A stretch of 64,000 nt of DNA from Psychrobacter immobilis (GTDB taxonomy: Bacteria; Pseudomonadota; Gammaproteobacteria; Pseudomonadales; Moraxellaceae): NCBI GenBank assembly GCA_904846265.1, contig CAJHAA010000004.1:62001-126000 (forward strand), read 5' to 3'. The translations under genes were made by a program, and so were the position numbers. Below, one piece after another: positions 39,956 through 49,894 of this stretch. A model generated the notes under the pieces. That model was not told the DNA's origin and did not search any database. It saw nothing but the letters and a program-made list of their open reading frames with translations. Position 1 is the first letter of the stretch. Each line of letters begins with the position of its first letter.

Positions 39956-40555
39956 TTAATCCAGATCAAACTCCATACGTTTTGCCGTTGCTTGCATGGT
40001 TTTAGTATCTATTAACGTCTCCAAGCAATATAGACTGGCATGAATACCTGCGCTTATTCCTGCCGAAGTTATCAGCTTAGCACTTTCATCACTAGCGTCG
40101 ACAAAACGAGTATGAGAGATCACATCAATATCAGCATAGGATGCTAGATTATCTAAGTCCATCCAATGAGTGGTTGCAGACTTGCCAGCCAATAACCCAG
40201 CCTTAGCGAGCAACAAAGCACCCGTGCAAACTGAAAGTGTCAAATCAACGAGCTTAGCTTGAGTGACAATCCAATCGATAACCACTGGATTGTTTATCTC
40301 TATTTTTTCGGCACCATAACCACCAGGAACTACTAAAACATCAATGTCTGGATGGTTGGAAAAACTGTAATCAGGAACAACACGTAGACCGTTTCTAGCA
40401 GATATCGGCGCGTGATGCTCAGCAATGGTAATAACTTTGAAGTATTTATCACTAGTAGCATTGGCAGCCAATGAAAACACCTCAAAAGGTCCTGCGAAGT
40501 CCAACACTTCGACTTCGTTAAATAGTAATATTCCAACGGTTCGCATTGATGTCAT
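39956..40555 (-). CDS. DJ-1/PfpI family protein
   Basis: A 199-aa cytoplasmic protein with the class I amidotransferase-like fold. The nucleophile C110 is in TLSVCTGALLLAKAGLL, the nucleophile elbow of the isonitrile hydratase/GlxA-type branch, and ATTHWMDLDNL follows. EVLDFAGPFEVFSLA carries the conserved glutamate. There is no C-terminal AraC domain, so it is not a GlxA regulator. Possible isonitrile hydratase or glyoxalase III-like activity; substrate unknown. GAGGA 6 nt upstream supports the ATG at 40555. Confidence 0.82.
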   Translation of the reverse strand: MTSMRTVGILLFNEVEVLDFAGPFEVFSLAANATSDKYFKVITIAEHHAPISARNGLRVVPDYSFSNHPDIDVLVVPGGYGAEKIEINNPVVIDWIVTQAKLVDLTLSVCTGALLLAKAGLLAGKSATTHWMDLDNLASYADIDVISHTRFVDASDESAKLITSAGISAGIHASLYCLETLIDTKTMQATAKRMEFDLD

Positions 40556-40669
40556 TCTTTGTCCTCGAATGAGTGTTAGATAAAATGCAACTTATTACAA
40601 GCGTATAAATACTAGAATAGAGTCACAAAAGCGTGCCTTAAAAAACGATAAAGACAGCTAACCTGTCAC

Positions 40670-40777
40670 TATAGTTGATCCTATATAAATGAAATACGTT
40701 GTCAGGCTTATTCAGTCTACTATTTATAATACTGTCAGTTGCCCTTTTCGTACCCGCGTTATATTAAACCAACTATA
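40670..40777. repeat. 108-bp MITE-like element, copy 2
   Basis: Perfect 8-bp terminal inverted repeats, TATAGTTG and CAACTATA. Same length and block order as copy 1 at 17130-17237. Located between convergence-free minus-strand genes, with no coding capacity. Confidence 0.75.
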
Positions 40778-40843
40778 TCATTTACTTATACCAATAATAT
40801 CCTTGAATATATAAATCTACTAATAATCTGCGGGCACAAAAAA

Positions 40844-40869
40844 AGCGCCTATTTAGTAGGTGCTTTTTA
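40844..40869 (-). terminator. Terminator of the glt operon
   Basis: AGCGCCTA and TAGGTGCT pair (one G-T) around TTTAG, with an A-run on the left giving leftward T residues. It lies 45 nt past the gltL stop. Confidence 0.75.
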
Positions 40870-40912
40870 GATCTGCTATTTATAAATAATTCGAATAACG
40901 CAGTAGAGAGTT

Positions 40913-41716
40913 TTAATGATTCAAAATCTTCGATAAGAACAGTTGCGCGCGATCACTTTTTGCCCCTTCAAAAAACTCATCCTTACTACAGTTCTCGACA
41001 ATATGACCTTCGTCCATAAAGATAATACGGTTGGCTACCTGACTGGCAAAGCCCATTTCATGGGTCACACACATCATGGTCATGCCATCACGAGTCAACT
41101 CGACCATGACATCAAGTACTTCTTGAATCATCTCAGGGTCAAGCGCAGAGGTCGGCTCATCAAAGAGCATCGCTACAGGATCCATTGCCAGCGCGCGTGC
41201 AATTGCAACACGCTGCTGCTGACCACCCGATAGCTCCGCGGGATACTTCGCGGCCTGTACCGTTAGTCCAACACGATCTAAATACGCCATAGCTTTTTGC
41301 TTGGCCTCGCTCTCTTTGCGACCCAATACTTTTATTTGCGCCACTGTCAAATTATCAATGATAGTCAAATGCGGAAACAGCTCAAAATGCTGAAAGACCA
41401 TGCCGACACGGCTGCGTAATTTTGGCAGATTGGTTTTTGCCGCACCAACTGAGATACCATTCACCATGATCCCACCTTCTTGAAAAGGCTCCAGTCCATT
41501 GACCGTTTTAATCAAGGTTGATTTACCACTACCTGATGGCCCGCACACGACGACGACATCACCTTTATGTACATGCGCCGTACAATCACTCAATACTTGA
41601 AAATCCCCATACCATTTGCTGACATCGGACATTTGAATGACCATCTCATCACTAGCATGACCATTATTGGTGACCAGTCCGCCAAAGGCATTTAAGTATG
41701 TATCAGCTTTGCTCAT
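40913..41716 (-). CDS. gltL: Glutamate/aspartate ABC transporter ATP-binding protein
   Basis: 267 aa from the ATG at 41716 (AGGAG 6 nt upstream; a GTG one codon earlier is possible). A polar amino acid family ATPase: Walker A CGPSGSGKST, Q-loop VFQHFELFPHLT, signature [19 protein letters not shown], Walker [13 protein letters not shown]. The N-terminus is about 20 residues longer than E. coli GltL. It forms a cassette with gltK, gltJ and gltI upstream. Acidic amino acid specificity is inferred from the whole cassette. Confidence 0.9.
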   Translation of the reverse strand: MSKADTYLNAFGGLVTNNGHASDEMVIQMSDVSKWYGDFQVLSDCTAHVHKGDVVVVCGPSGSGKSTLIKTVNGLEPFQEGGIMVNGISVGAAKTNLPKLRSRVGMVFQHFELFPHLTIIDNLTVAQIKVLGRKESEAKQKAMAYLDRVGLTVQAAKYPAELSGGQQQRVAIARALAMDPVAMLFDEPTSALDPEMIQEVLDVMVELTRDGMTMMCVTHEMGFASQVANRIIFMDEGHIVENCSKDEFFEGAKSDRAQLFLSKILNH

Positions 41717-41826
41717 CACTGGCTCCTAACCACATTGTTTTTAATAATCGTCATTTAAAAAAAGTTAAATCAACTACTCAACCAAAGCCTCAACACTCAA
41801 AAAGCGCAAGCCAAGATAAATATCTA

Positions 41827-42498
41827 TCAAAATCGCAAACGCTTTTGCAATTGTTGTACACCCACGGAGGCACTGACACTGATGATAAAATACACCGCAC
41901 CAGCACCCAAAATGTAAGGCGTCAGCAAACCCATCAGCTCACCGCGTACATAGGCGGCACGGAAAAAGTCTGTCAAACCAATAGCGAAAACCAACGTCGT
42001 ATCTTGGAATAAAATAATACACTGCTGCAAGATTAGCGGCAGCATTTTGCGAAAGGCTTGTGGCAAAATAACCAGACGCATGGTCTGCCCATAAGTCATG
42101 CCCAGCGCTTTGGCGGCATTGACCTGCCCACTACCAATCGATTGAATACCAGCACGCACCACCTCTGAAAAGTAAGCCGCTTCAAACATCATAAACGCGA
42201 CTACACAAGAGGCAAAAGCAGCATCAAGTTGTAAGTACTTACCCGCTATCCAAAAATAAATCATCGGTACGGCAAAGTAAAACCACAGTAGCACCAGTAG
42301 TAGCGGTACAGAACGAAAATAATTGACGTATAGCTTTGCTGGAATCTCAAGCGCTTTGATACCAGACAAGCGCATCAACGCCAATACCGTTCCTAAGCTA
42401 ATACCACCAATAATCGCCAAAAACAGCACTTTTAAGGTGGTAATCATGCCGCCCATCAAACCAGGATAGGCTGTTGCCAATTCGGTCATCATGTTCAT
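41827..42498 (-). CDS. gltK: Glutamate/aspartate ABC transporter permease GltK
   Basis: A 223-aa HisMQ-family inner-membrane permease. It contains the EAA loop that contacts the ATPase, GSGQVNAAKALGMTYGQTMRLVILPQAFRKMLP. Five or so membrane helices. Its ATG overlaps the gltJ stop as ATGA, so translation is coupled. Confidence 0.9.
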   Translation of the reverse strand: MNMMTELATAYPGLMGGMITTLKVLFLAIIGGISLGTVLALMRLSGIKALEIPAKLYVNYFRSVPLLLVLLWFYFAVPMIYFWIAGKYLQLDAAFASCVVAFMMFEAAYFSEVVRAGIQSIGSGQVNAAKALGMTYGQTMRLVILPQAFRKMLPLILQQCIILFQDTTLVFAIGLTDFFRAAYVRGELMGLLTPYILGAGAVYFIISVSASVGVQQLQKRLRF

Positions 42499-43241
42499 TT
42501 CTGACCTCCTGCAATGAGCCCAGGTACACGCAGTTTGCGCTCAATTAACCCCATAATAGCAATCAACGATAAGTTAAATACTAAATAAATAATCGTCGCG
42601 TAGGTATAAATCTCGATGCTGTTTTGGGTGTATTCGCTAATAGTTTTGGTTTGACTAATCAGCTCCATTACCCCCACTAATGAGGCGACGGAGGCGTTTT
42701 TGAAGCAGTTGGTCAGCTCAGAGCTGAGCGGTGGCAAAATAATACGAAAGGCCTGCGGTAGCAGTACTTCTTTGTAGACTTGCGGAATACTAAAGCCTAG
42801 TGCATAAGCAGCATTGATCTGACCTTCGGGCAACGACTCAATACCTGTACGTACTTGTTCAACGATACGAGCGGCGGTAAATAAGCCAAGACCGATACTC
42901 GCTGAAAGCATGGCTGAAGTGTTAGGAGATAAATCCTTATACCACCACTCTTGTATCGTGGGTGTAAGCCAGCCAGGTGCAATATAAAACCAAAAGAACA
43001 ACTGGACAAGCAGTGGAATATTACGAAAAAATGTCACATAAGCGGTGCCAATGGCACGAGCGGTCTTATTAGGCAAAGTACGCATGATGCCAAAGATAGT
43101 ACCTACGACCATAGCAATGGCCCATGCGATACTACCAATCAATAGTAGCCAGCCAAGACCAGTAATCATCCAATGGATATAAAGCTCATTACCGATACCA
43201 GTCTGCTCAAAGAGCACACCCCAGTTCCAGCTATAATTCAT
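42495..43241 (-). CDS. gltJ: Glutamate/aspartate ABC transporter permease GltJ
   Basis: 248 aa. The N-terminus MNYSWNWGVLFEQTG is typical of GltJ. The EAA loop is LPEGQINAAYALGFSIPQVYKEVLLPQAFRIILPP. It forms a heterodimeric channel with GltK; it overlaps gltK by 4 nt and follows gltI by 96 nt. Confidence 0.92.
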   Translation of the reverse strand: MNYSWNWGVLFEQTGIGNELYIHWMITGLGWLLLIGSIAWAIAMVVGTIFGIMRTLPNKTARAIGTAYVTFFRNIPLLVQLFFWFYIAPGWLTPTIQEWWYKDLSPNTSAMLSASIGLGLFTAARIVEQVRTGIESLPEGQINAAYALGFSIPQVYKEVLLPQAFRIILPPLSSELTNCFKNASVASLVGVMELISQTKTISEYTQNSIEIYTYATIIYLVFNLSLIAIMGLIERKLRVPGLIAGGQK

Positions 43242-43337
43242 GGTTGTCTCTCCGAGCAGCGACTGAAAATCCTACGTGTTCAGATTGACATCAACATCAG
43301 TCTGAACACGTAAGCAAGCTATGTTGCAGGACAATAA

Positions 43338-44324
43338 TTACTGTGCCGTCGCAACTTTCGGCTGAGCGCTGTCATGCGGACTGGCAATCAAGGCTTTTAA
43401 GTTGTCAGACATCTCAAAGTTTAGATTGACGTTCTTTGGTGGGATTGGGTTTAGGAACCACTTGTCATAAATGCTATTGATTTCCCCTGATTTAAAGACA
43501 TTCGCTAACGCTTCATCGACCACTGCTTTGAACTCAGGATCATCCTTACGCATCATACAACCATAAATCTCAAACGATTGCGGCGTGCCGACGATGACCC
43601 ATTCATCAGGATTTTTTGCTTTGGCTTTTTCGCCAGCAAGTAGTACATCATCCATCATAAAGGCATCCGCGCGACCATTTTCTAGCATAAGGAAGCCTTC
43701 GCCGTGGTCTTTTGCTGAGATGATATTCATGTCCATTTTGTTGTCATCGTTATACTGACGAATATAACGCTCTGAAGTTGTGCCTGCGGTGGTGACTAAG
43801 GTCTTACCTTTTAGGTCTTCGAAATCTTGAATACCTGAGTCTTTTTTGGTCAATAGACGCGTACCGATTTCAAAGAAACCGTTGGAGAATGCCACTTGTT
43901 TTTGACGCTCTTCGTTGTTGGTGGTCGAACCACATTCAAAGTCGACCGTGCCGTTTTGTACCAAGGGAATACGGGTTTGTGAGGTGATAAGGTTATAACG
44001 GACGTTGAGGTCTGGCATGTTTAGCTTTTGCTTAACCGCTTCGACGACTTTCATCTCTAAATCGTGCGCATAACCAATCGGCTGATTTGGGTCGTCAGCG
44101 ATATAAGAAAATGGAATAGAAGAATCACGGTGACCGACTACGATAGTACCCGAGTCTTTGATTTTTTGTAGAGTACCGTTGGTAGTGGTTTCTGTCGCTG
44201 TTGCATCATCTGCTGGCGCATCAGTGCTGGTTTGGCTACTGTTATTACACCCTGCAAGACCTAGTGCCATAAAAGCAGCGAGAGTTAAAGGTTTAGAGAA
44301 AGACCTAGAAGATAGATAGCTCAT
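43338..44324 (-). CDS. gltI: Glutamate/aspartate-binding lipoprotein GltI
   Basis: 328 aa using the ATG at 44324, which has AAGGA about 8 nt upstream; the ATG three codons earlier sits too close to it. The signal peptide ends LGLAGC with lipid cysteine 26. The mature protein is a type II solute-binding protein: KDSGTIVVGHRDSSIPFSY, CGSTTNNEERQ, GTTSERYIRQYN, as in GltI/PEB1-like glutamate/aspartate binders. It heads the gltIJKL operon. E. coli GltI is a soluble periplasmic protein, whereas this one appears lipid-anchored. Confidence 0.9.
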   Translation of the reverse strand: MSYLSSRSFSKPLTLAAFMALGLAGCNNSSQTSTDAPADDATATETTTNGTLQKIKDSGTIVVGHRDSSIPFSYIADDPNQPIGYAHDLEMKVVEAVKQKLNMPDLNVRYNLITSQTRIPLVQNGTVDFECGSTTNNEERQKQVAFSNGFFEIGTRLLTKKDSGIQDFEDLKGKTLVTTAGTTSERYIRQYNDDNKMDMNIISAKDHGEGFLMLENGRADAFMMDDVLLAGEKAKAKNPDEWVIVGTPQSFEIYGCMMRKDDPEFKAVVDEALANVFKSGEINSIYDKWFLNPIPPKNVNLNFEMSDNLKALIASPHDSAQPKVATAQ

Positions 44325-44648
44325 GAGATACATCCTTTTATCACATTATCACAAGATTGAATGAGTGCTTGGACGACATAGGTCTTATTCATTGACCTTA
44401 TTGCCACGCATCCATGCGGTTGTTGTTGCTGTTATTTATCACAATGCAACTTAATGTTACTGTACAACAAATTAGCGGGTGTGGGTAAAATTTTTTTAAT
44501 GAGGCTTATTTTTCAAGGATATCGGGTTTAGTATCACCATAACTATCCAATAAACGCCTTTAATCTGTTAAACAATATCTAACGGGCAATTGATAAATCA
44601 CGATGAATCCCCATAAAGCTATCAACTTCTTAATACTATAAATGACCT
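44325..44648. promoter_or_regulatory. Divergent region gltI / hslO
   Basis: 324 nt without a gene; it must hold promoters for both flanking genes. AT-rich. I find no clear consensus pair or palindrome worth calling. Confidence 0.35.
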
Positions 44649-45629
44649 ATGACACAAGATACTCAAGTCCCTAATACGGACAGCCAGAACGCTGGCAACC
44701 ATAGTGACAATGACGTACGTCAACGTTTCTTTATTGAAGATTCGCCAGTGCGCGGTGATGTGGTGCGCCTATCACGCAGCTATGCCAGTACGATAGCCCA
44801 AAAGCCTTATCCTGAAGCGATTAAGCGCTTATTGGGTGAGATGCTGACAGCAGCGAGTTTGCTTATCGGCACGGTCAAAATCAATGGTCATCTGTCGATT
44901 CAATTGCAATCATCAGACAGCGATAGCTTGCTAAACTGGGCAATGGCAGAATGCAATCAAGACGGTATCATCCGTGCCCTTGCTAGCTGGAAGGGTGAGA
45001 CTGATGAGCAAGTACAGGCTTGGGAAAATATGACTCATGCCAAAGAGGCATTTGCTGAATTGGGTGCGATGGGTCAAGGCGTGTTGTTTATTAACATTCA
45101 GCCTGAAGGCGGCGAAGCCTATCAAGGCATCGTCGAGCGCAGCCATGACAATTTGGCAGACTGCTTAGCGCACTACCAAAAGCAATCGGCGCAGATTCCA
45201 ACCTTGATTAATTTGGCGTCTGATGGTCTGCAAGCGGGTGGCATGTTGGTACAGATGCTTCCTCGTACTGCTGAAGAAACCTATGAAGTCGAGCAAAACC
45301 AAGATGCGGGTATCGACGATGACTTATGGACACGTCTGAGCGTTTTGACACGGACAGTGAAAGCTGAAGAGTTGACCACGCTTGATGCCAACGAAATCCT
45401 GTATCGCTTGTATCATGAAGAAAATGTCGTCGCGCCCGATCCTGTTGCATTATCATTTGGTTGCACCTGCTCACGTGAGAAATGTGAGATGGCCATTGAG
45501 CAAATCGGTGAAGCAGAAGCCTTAGACATCATTGATGAGCAAGGCGGTAACTTTGAGATGGATTGCGGCTTTTGTGGCGAGATGTATAGATTTAATAAAG
45601 ACGATGTGACCACGATATTTTCTGAGTAA
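44649..45629 (+). CDS. hslO: Redox-regulated chaperone Hsp33
   Basis: 326 aa. A holdase chaperone that is activated when its zinc centre is oxidised. The four zinc cysteines are in place: C272 and C274 in FGCTCS, and C306 and C309 in DCGFCGE. The N-terminal domain shows RGDVVRLSRSYASTIAQKPYP and GHLSIQLQ. The first 22 residues are an acidic, asparagine-rich extension beyond the usual start. Single gene with its own terminator. Confidence 0.96.
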   Translation: MTQDTQVPNTDSQNAGNHSDNDVRQRFFIEDSPVRGDVVRLSRSYASTIAQKPYPEAIKRLLGEMLTAASLLIGTVKINGHLSIQLQSSDSDSLLNWAMAECNQDGIIRALASWKGETDEQVQAWENMTHAKEAFAELGAMGQGVLFINIQPEGGEAYQGIVERSHDNLADCLAHYQKQSAQIPTLINLASDGLQAGGMLVQMLPRTAEETYEVEQNQDAGIDDDLWTRLSVLTRTVKAEELTTLDANEILYRLYHEENVVAPDPVALSFGCTCSREKCEMAIEQIGEAEALDIIDEQGGNFEMDCGFCGEMYRFNKDDVTTIFSE

Positions 45630-45660
45630 TTAGGATTTAGTGAAGCTCGCTTAGTAATAG

Positions 45661-45694
45661 AAAAACCCTCAAGTGTGACGCTTGGGGGTTTTTA
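45661..45694 (+). terminator. Terminator of hslO
   Basis: AAAAACCCTCAAG pairs with CTTGGGGGTTTTT (G-T pair included), loop TGTGACG. Confidence 0.85.
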
Positions 45695-45745
45695 ACGTCA
45701 TGGCTTGAAATTTATGACTGACGATATAACTGGTTTCGAGCACGC

Positions 45746-47215
45746 TTAATTGGCCAATTCATCCACTTCTGGATAAGAATAGATACGACTATCAAGCCCA
45801 TACTTTGCATCATGGGCATCGCCTAGCCTATTGTCCAACAGCCAAGCAATAACTTGCTCATGTACTCTATCGCTGTAGATTAAATTCATATGATTGACCC
45901 CATAAAAAATCGCCTTATGTCCCTCTGGTACTGCTAGCGTATGCTCTTCGGTATATTCGCCGAGCGCTGACTCTACTGAGACCAACCCGTCCCCAAGCAA
46001 ACTTGTGGTCTTAGATTCATAATGAGTTTCAATCAAAGCTGCCGCCACTAAATAGGTATTCACATGCAGGGGCAAACGCGTGGGATGACGAAATTCTGCT
46101 GGCAGCACGCTGCGCCCTTCGGTAGACTTCCAATCAGCATCGCGAATACTGCCGTAACGTAAATCTATAATACCAGCGCTACGCAAGTCGCCCAATTTAG
46201 CCAATGATCCTGCAAAAGGCAGCTTAGCAATTTTATCTTGAACAAAATGTCCAATCTGCTCCAAGCTTGCGCCATGATGCGGTGAGCCTAAGGTGACAAG
46301 ATTGCCCACGCGTTTGACCCAGCTAAAGCCTTGCTCTTTACCATAAAATAGCGCACTACGGCTCAATAATCCACCCATACTATGACCGATTAAATCTATT
46401 TGAGTGACGTCGGGATTATTCTCAACCAAATCTTGCAAGACTTTTGCAAAGCTACGTCCGTTGCTAGAAATACGCCGACCCGTATTATAGTTTAAATACA
46501 GCACCGTCGCTTTTGGCAAGTGATTGACCAACGCTTCACCCAAATTGCCTTCTCCAGATACCTGCCAGCTCAAGTGACTCATACAAAGACCATGGCATAA
46601 GATAATAACGCGCCCTGACAGCGCGCCACTTTGTACACGATTGTATTCATCGTATAGCACCATCGATACTGCCAATGGATTGTGATGAGTGATAAGATGA
46701 TCGCCCATGACGCCATTTAGAATATTGACCAAGCGACGTAAGCTTTTGGGTAAAGGTTGTATTTTTTTGGGTTTAGAAACCGTGTTATAAAGACGCAGGC
46801 CTGAGGCAAGATTATTGCCCACCAATTGCATCGTATAACGCACCGTGCCATAAATCCGCCCTGTGATACCGCGCTGCCAATGCTCAATATTGCCTTTATT
46901 AAACCGCCCTAAAGGACGCAGCAGAATCTCACGATGGATAGCCTCTACAATATCAGTGACTTCCACCACGCCCATCGTTGCCAACTGAGCCAAGCCTTCA
47001 AAAAAATTAACCAACGTAATAGGCTGATGCGGTTTGCTATAGCTGTTGTCCACCGTCTCGGCGCTCAGCTCATCGACATAGATATATTCGAGTTTCGCCA
47101 ACTCTTCATAGACATCGCCCTGAAAACCTTCACCAGTATCCGACTCAACAGCAGTTGGACGCCGAGTGGTGGCAAATAAATCATGAATGGTTTCTAAAGG
47201 TTTTGGACTGGTCAT
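45746..47215 (-). CDS. Alpha/beta hydrolase, PGAP1/lipase-like
   Basis: 489 aa. After a long N-terminal helical region (residues 1-195, no known domain) comes an alpha/beta hydrolase with HGLCMSHLSW (oxyanion side, about 208) and the nucleophile elbow GHSMGG with serine 279, then LVTLGSPHHGA as in PGAP1-like lipases, and a late histidine in YGVNHMNLIYSD. There is no signal peptide. Likely an esterase or lipase acting on a lipid; substrate unknown. Confidence 0.8.
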   Translation of the reverse strand: MTSPKPLETIHDLFATTRRPTAVESDTGEGFQGDVYEELAKLEYIYVDELSAETVDNSYSKPHQPITLVNFFEGLAQLATMGVVEVTDIVEAIHREILLRPLGRFNKGNIEHWQRGITGRIYGTVRYTMQLVGNNLASGLRLYNTVSKPKKIQPLPKSLRRLVNILNGVMGDHLITHHNPLAVSMVLYDEYNRVQSGALSGRVIILCHGLCMSHLSWQVSGEGNLGEALVNHLPKATVLYLNYNTGRRISSNGRSFAKVLQDLVENNPDVTQIDLIGHSMGGLLSRSALFYGKEQGFSWVKRVGNLVTLGSPHHGASLEQIGHFVQDKIAKLPFAGSLAKLGDLRSAGIIDLRYGSIRDADWKSTEGRSVLPAEFRHPTRLPLHVNTYLVAAALIETHYESKTTSLLGDGLVSVESALGEYTEEHTLAVPEGHKAIFYGVNHMNLIYSDRVHEQVIAWLLDNRLGDAHDAKYGLDSRIYSYPEVDELAN

Positions 47216-47374
47216 AGTGTTAACATATCAAGCAGTTGAAAGGATTTTCCATACTATCCTGTAATTGTCATAAACAGAAGAGAATGATTTAACTATCAAG
47301 TATCTTTATTGTCAAAGAAAGGCGCTATCCTTTAATACCAATGCTTGCGTATTAATAACTATCCTCCAAAATAC

Positions 47375-47403
47375 AAAATCCCAAGCCATGACTTGGGATT
47401 TTT
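47375..47403. terminator. Terminator of phoX
   Basis: AATCCCAAG and CTTGGGATT form a 9-bp stem with T runs on both sides, about 40 nt past the phoX stop. The stem is almost the same as the one at 49813-49844. Confidence 0.8.
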
Positions 47404-47443
47404 TTGTTGAGAAAGACACATCATTACTCATGCAAATGTCTAA

Positions 47444-49645
47444 CTAGACAAACGACTCTGCCAGTATGACGTCGCCATCTTCACGCGTAATCATTACGGT
47501 CGCTGAGCGCGGCGTACTGCCTCCAGCAATAGCACCCCAAGTATTACCCGGATGCTGAATATTGATAAATAAGGTTTTAAAGTCAGGAGCCATGGTAATA
47601 CCTGTGACTTCACAGCCTTCTGGACCGACAAAAAAACGTTTGATATTGTCATTACTAGCAGGCATGCCGACTCGTGTTTGTTGTCCTGCTGAGGTCGTTA
47701 TGGCTGTCCCATCACTGACTTTACCCGGCAGCGCCGCCAGTAACATACAGCTGCTGGTATCGGTATAAGCGCCGTCATCGGTCTGAATCCACAATACGCC
47801 ACGCGGATCGAAGTACAAACCATCTGGGGAAGAAAAATCGTTGTTGTCATTTAGCTGTGACAAATTTTCTGCGGCCAGATCATAAGGCGTGGCAAACAAA
47901 TAAATGTCCCACTCAAAACTCGTGGCTGCATGATCGCCACCTGCTTCTGCCCAGCGAATAATATGACCGTTGTCATTACCTGCCGCTTTTTCACCTGCCT
48001 GATAGCTACGCGGATTAGAGGCTGACACAGGTTGGTCTTCGCGTACGCCGCGGTATTTATTATTGGTCAATGTGACGTATACCTCACCCGTCATAGGGCT
48101 AACCGATACCCACTCTGGTCGATCCATTTTGGTGGCGCCGACCACATCTGCTGCGGCACGAGCAAAAACTAACACCTCATCTTGCCCATTAAAAGGCAAT
48201 ACCGTATTGGAGGCATCCAGTCCGTTTTGACTATGGACGAGTGCTTTCCATTCACCGCTGCCATCTTCATTAAAGAGAGCAACATAGAGCGTGCCGTCAT
48301 TCAAATACTTATCGCCCGCTTTTAAGCCGCCGCCGATATCACTATTTGACCATGTGGCTTTGGAGACAAACTTATAAATATATTCGCCGCGAGCATCGTC
48401 GCCCATATAAAAGACCACCGGTTTGCCTTGTTCAACCGGAGCATAAGCACAGTTTTCATGGGCAAAACGTCCCAGTGCCGTACGTTTTTGCGGCATAGAG
48501 TTTTGGTCAAAAGGGTCAATTTCGGTGATATAGCCAAAGGTATTAAAGCCATTACGATAATCGTCAGCCGCACTGGTACCGACGGCGGTCATATCCCAGC
48601 GCGAAAACTCATCGGCTATCTTGGCATCTTTGGCTTCAGGTGTGTGCCACAGATACTCCCAGCCTGGGAAATCCTCTGTTGCACCGTAGCGCTCGCGACC
48701 ATAGTTTTGCCCATCACTTAATTGGCTAGCATCTTGCCCACGGGCGAATACTCCTAAAAAGTTCTCTTCGGTGGTCAGATAGGTGCCCCAAGGTGACAAA
48801 CCTGCACCGCAGTTATTATTGATGCCGCGCGTTTGAAAGCCTGTCGGATCAAACTTAGTCTTGACCAAATCAGAGCCAGCAACGGGCCCTGTTAACTGCG
48901 CTGTACTACTACTCGTGAGACGGCGATTATATTTCGAATCAGGTACCATCTCATAGCCCATACCATCAGCGCGGCGTTTCATCTCAACCACCGCTACCCC
49001 ATGGCAATTGACTTCCCTACGCACGTCACTTGCGAGGCGACGATTTTGAAAGATGGGCGCGGCATTATTATCTTGGATCACATGATAGCCAAACGGACTC
49101 AGCTCATTACTGTTTACATACTCATGATTCATCACTAGCAGCCCATTCTCTGCCGCTTTAGCATCATAAGCGCCGCCCTTTTTACCAAAGAACCACATGC
49201 CATCATGGTTATCACCCATGCGCCATTCGAATGACTCTGCCGACTGCTCTCGATTGTCTTTCCAATCATCGATACCAGATATCAGCGGCGTACCAAGTGG
49301 TAATATCATCTCGGCTTTATAGCCTGCTGCCACGCTCATCGTTTCGGCAGTTGAATGCGCCACTGCCGTAAACTTCAAAGTTTCGGGACGTTTGAGATCG
49401 CCCTGTGCAGGAATAGCCGCGTTATTATCAGTATTTTTGATAGGACTGCTGTCATCATCATCGCTACAGCCAACCAAAGGTAGCGCCCCAAAAAAAGCCG
49501 CCGCCGTCAATCCTGTGCCACCTTTTAGGATACTACGACGATTTAAACGACGACTAATAATGGTTTGAAAATCGATATTGTCGGTCGGATTAGAATCTTC
49601 AACGACTTCATGGGCAAGTGGTTGTTTATTATTCAATAATGTCAT
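47444..49645 (-). CDS. phoX: PhoX-family alkaline phosphatase, Tat-exported
   Basis: 733 aa. The twin-arginine signal is RRLNRRSILKGGTG (residues about 32-45) followed by a hydrophobic stretch ending LVGC, so the protein is exported folded, possibly as a lipoprotein. The mature part has DUF839/PhoX blocks: GLLVMNHEYVN, CGAGLSPWGTYLTTEENF, MGDDARGEYIYKFVS and PGNTWGAIAGGSTPRSA. PhoX enzymes are calcium/iron-dependent and release phosphate from esters. A Pho box lies upstream, supporting induction under phosphate limitation. Confidence 0.93.
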   Translation of the reverse strand: MTLLNNKQPLAHEVVEDSNPTDNIDFQTIISRRLNRRSILKGGTGLTAAAFFGALPLVGCSDDDDSSPIKNTDNNAAIPAQGDLKRPETLKFTAVAHSTAETMSVAAGYKAEMILPLGTPLISGIDDWKDNREQSAESFEWRMGDNHDGMWFFGKKGGAYDAKAAENGLLVMNHEYVNSNELSPFGYHVIQDNNAAPIFQNRRLASDVRREVNCHGVAVVEMKRRADGMGYEMVPDSKYNRRLTSSSTAQLTGPVAGSDLVKTKFDPTGFQTRGINNNCGAGLSPWGTYLTTEENFLGVFARGQDASQLSDGQNYGRERYGATEDFPGWEYLWHTPEAKDAKIADEFSRWDMTAVGTSAADDYRNGFNTFGYITEIDPFDQNSMPQKRTALGRFAHENCAYAPVEQGKPVVFYMGDDARGEYIYKFVSKATWSNSDIGGGLKAGDKYLNDGTLYVALFNEDGSGEWKALVHSQNGLDASNTVLPFNGQDEVLVFARAAADVVGATKMDRPEWVSVSPMTGEVYVTLTNNKYRGVREDQPVSASNPRSYQAGEKAAGNDNGHIIRWAEAGGDHAATSFEWDIYLFATPYDLAAENLSQLNDNNDFSSPDGLYFDPRGVLWIQTDDGAYTDTSSCMLLAALPGKVSDGTAITTSAGQQTRVGMPASNDNIKRFFVGPEGCEVTGITMAPDFKTLFINIQHPGNTWGAIAGGSTPRSATVMITREDGDVILAESFV

Positions 49646-49747
49646 TATCAGTCACCTTGCTGTTAGGCTGGATTGGCGGAGAGTTGGTCGCGGCTTTACA
49701 ATTACCACCACAAAAATACGAATTACGCCTAAGTCTACCGAGAGTTT

Positions 49748-49787
49748 ATGACAGAACGTTGAAACATAGATGACATTCTCATGACAG
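49748..49787 (-). promoter_or_regulatory. Pho box upstream of phoX
   Basis: On the minus strand, CTGTCAT (49787-49781), then ATGTCAT (49776-49770) at an 11-bp period, and another CTGTCAT (49754-49748) exactly 22 bp further on. This is the PhoB half-site (CTGTCAT) with the expected helical phasing. It lies about 100-140 nt before the phoX ATG. Confidence 0.8.
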
Positions 49788-49811
49788 CACTTTGTGAGCA
49801 CCTCATAAAAC

Positions 49812-49845
49812 GAAAAAATCCCAAGCGTTAACTTGGGATTTTTTG
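49812..49845. terminator. Terminator of the FAH-family gene
   Basis: AAAAAATCCCAAG and CTTGGGATTTTTT around CGTTAA, about 50 nt past the stop at 49895. Confidence 0.85.
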
Positions 49846-49894
49846 ATGGCGTCGCTGCATTTGACGACTGATAAAATAGTACTGCTATAAAAAT

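Larger units (their letters stand above)
40556..40912. other. Intergenic region with MITE-like copy and terminator module
   Basis: 357 nt without a gene. It contains the second 108-bp MITE-like element (40670-40777) and the second copy of the terminator module (40803-40864). Confidence 0.6.
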
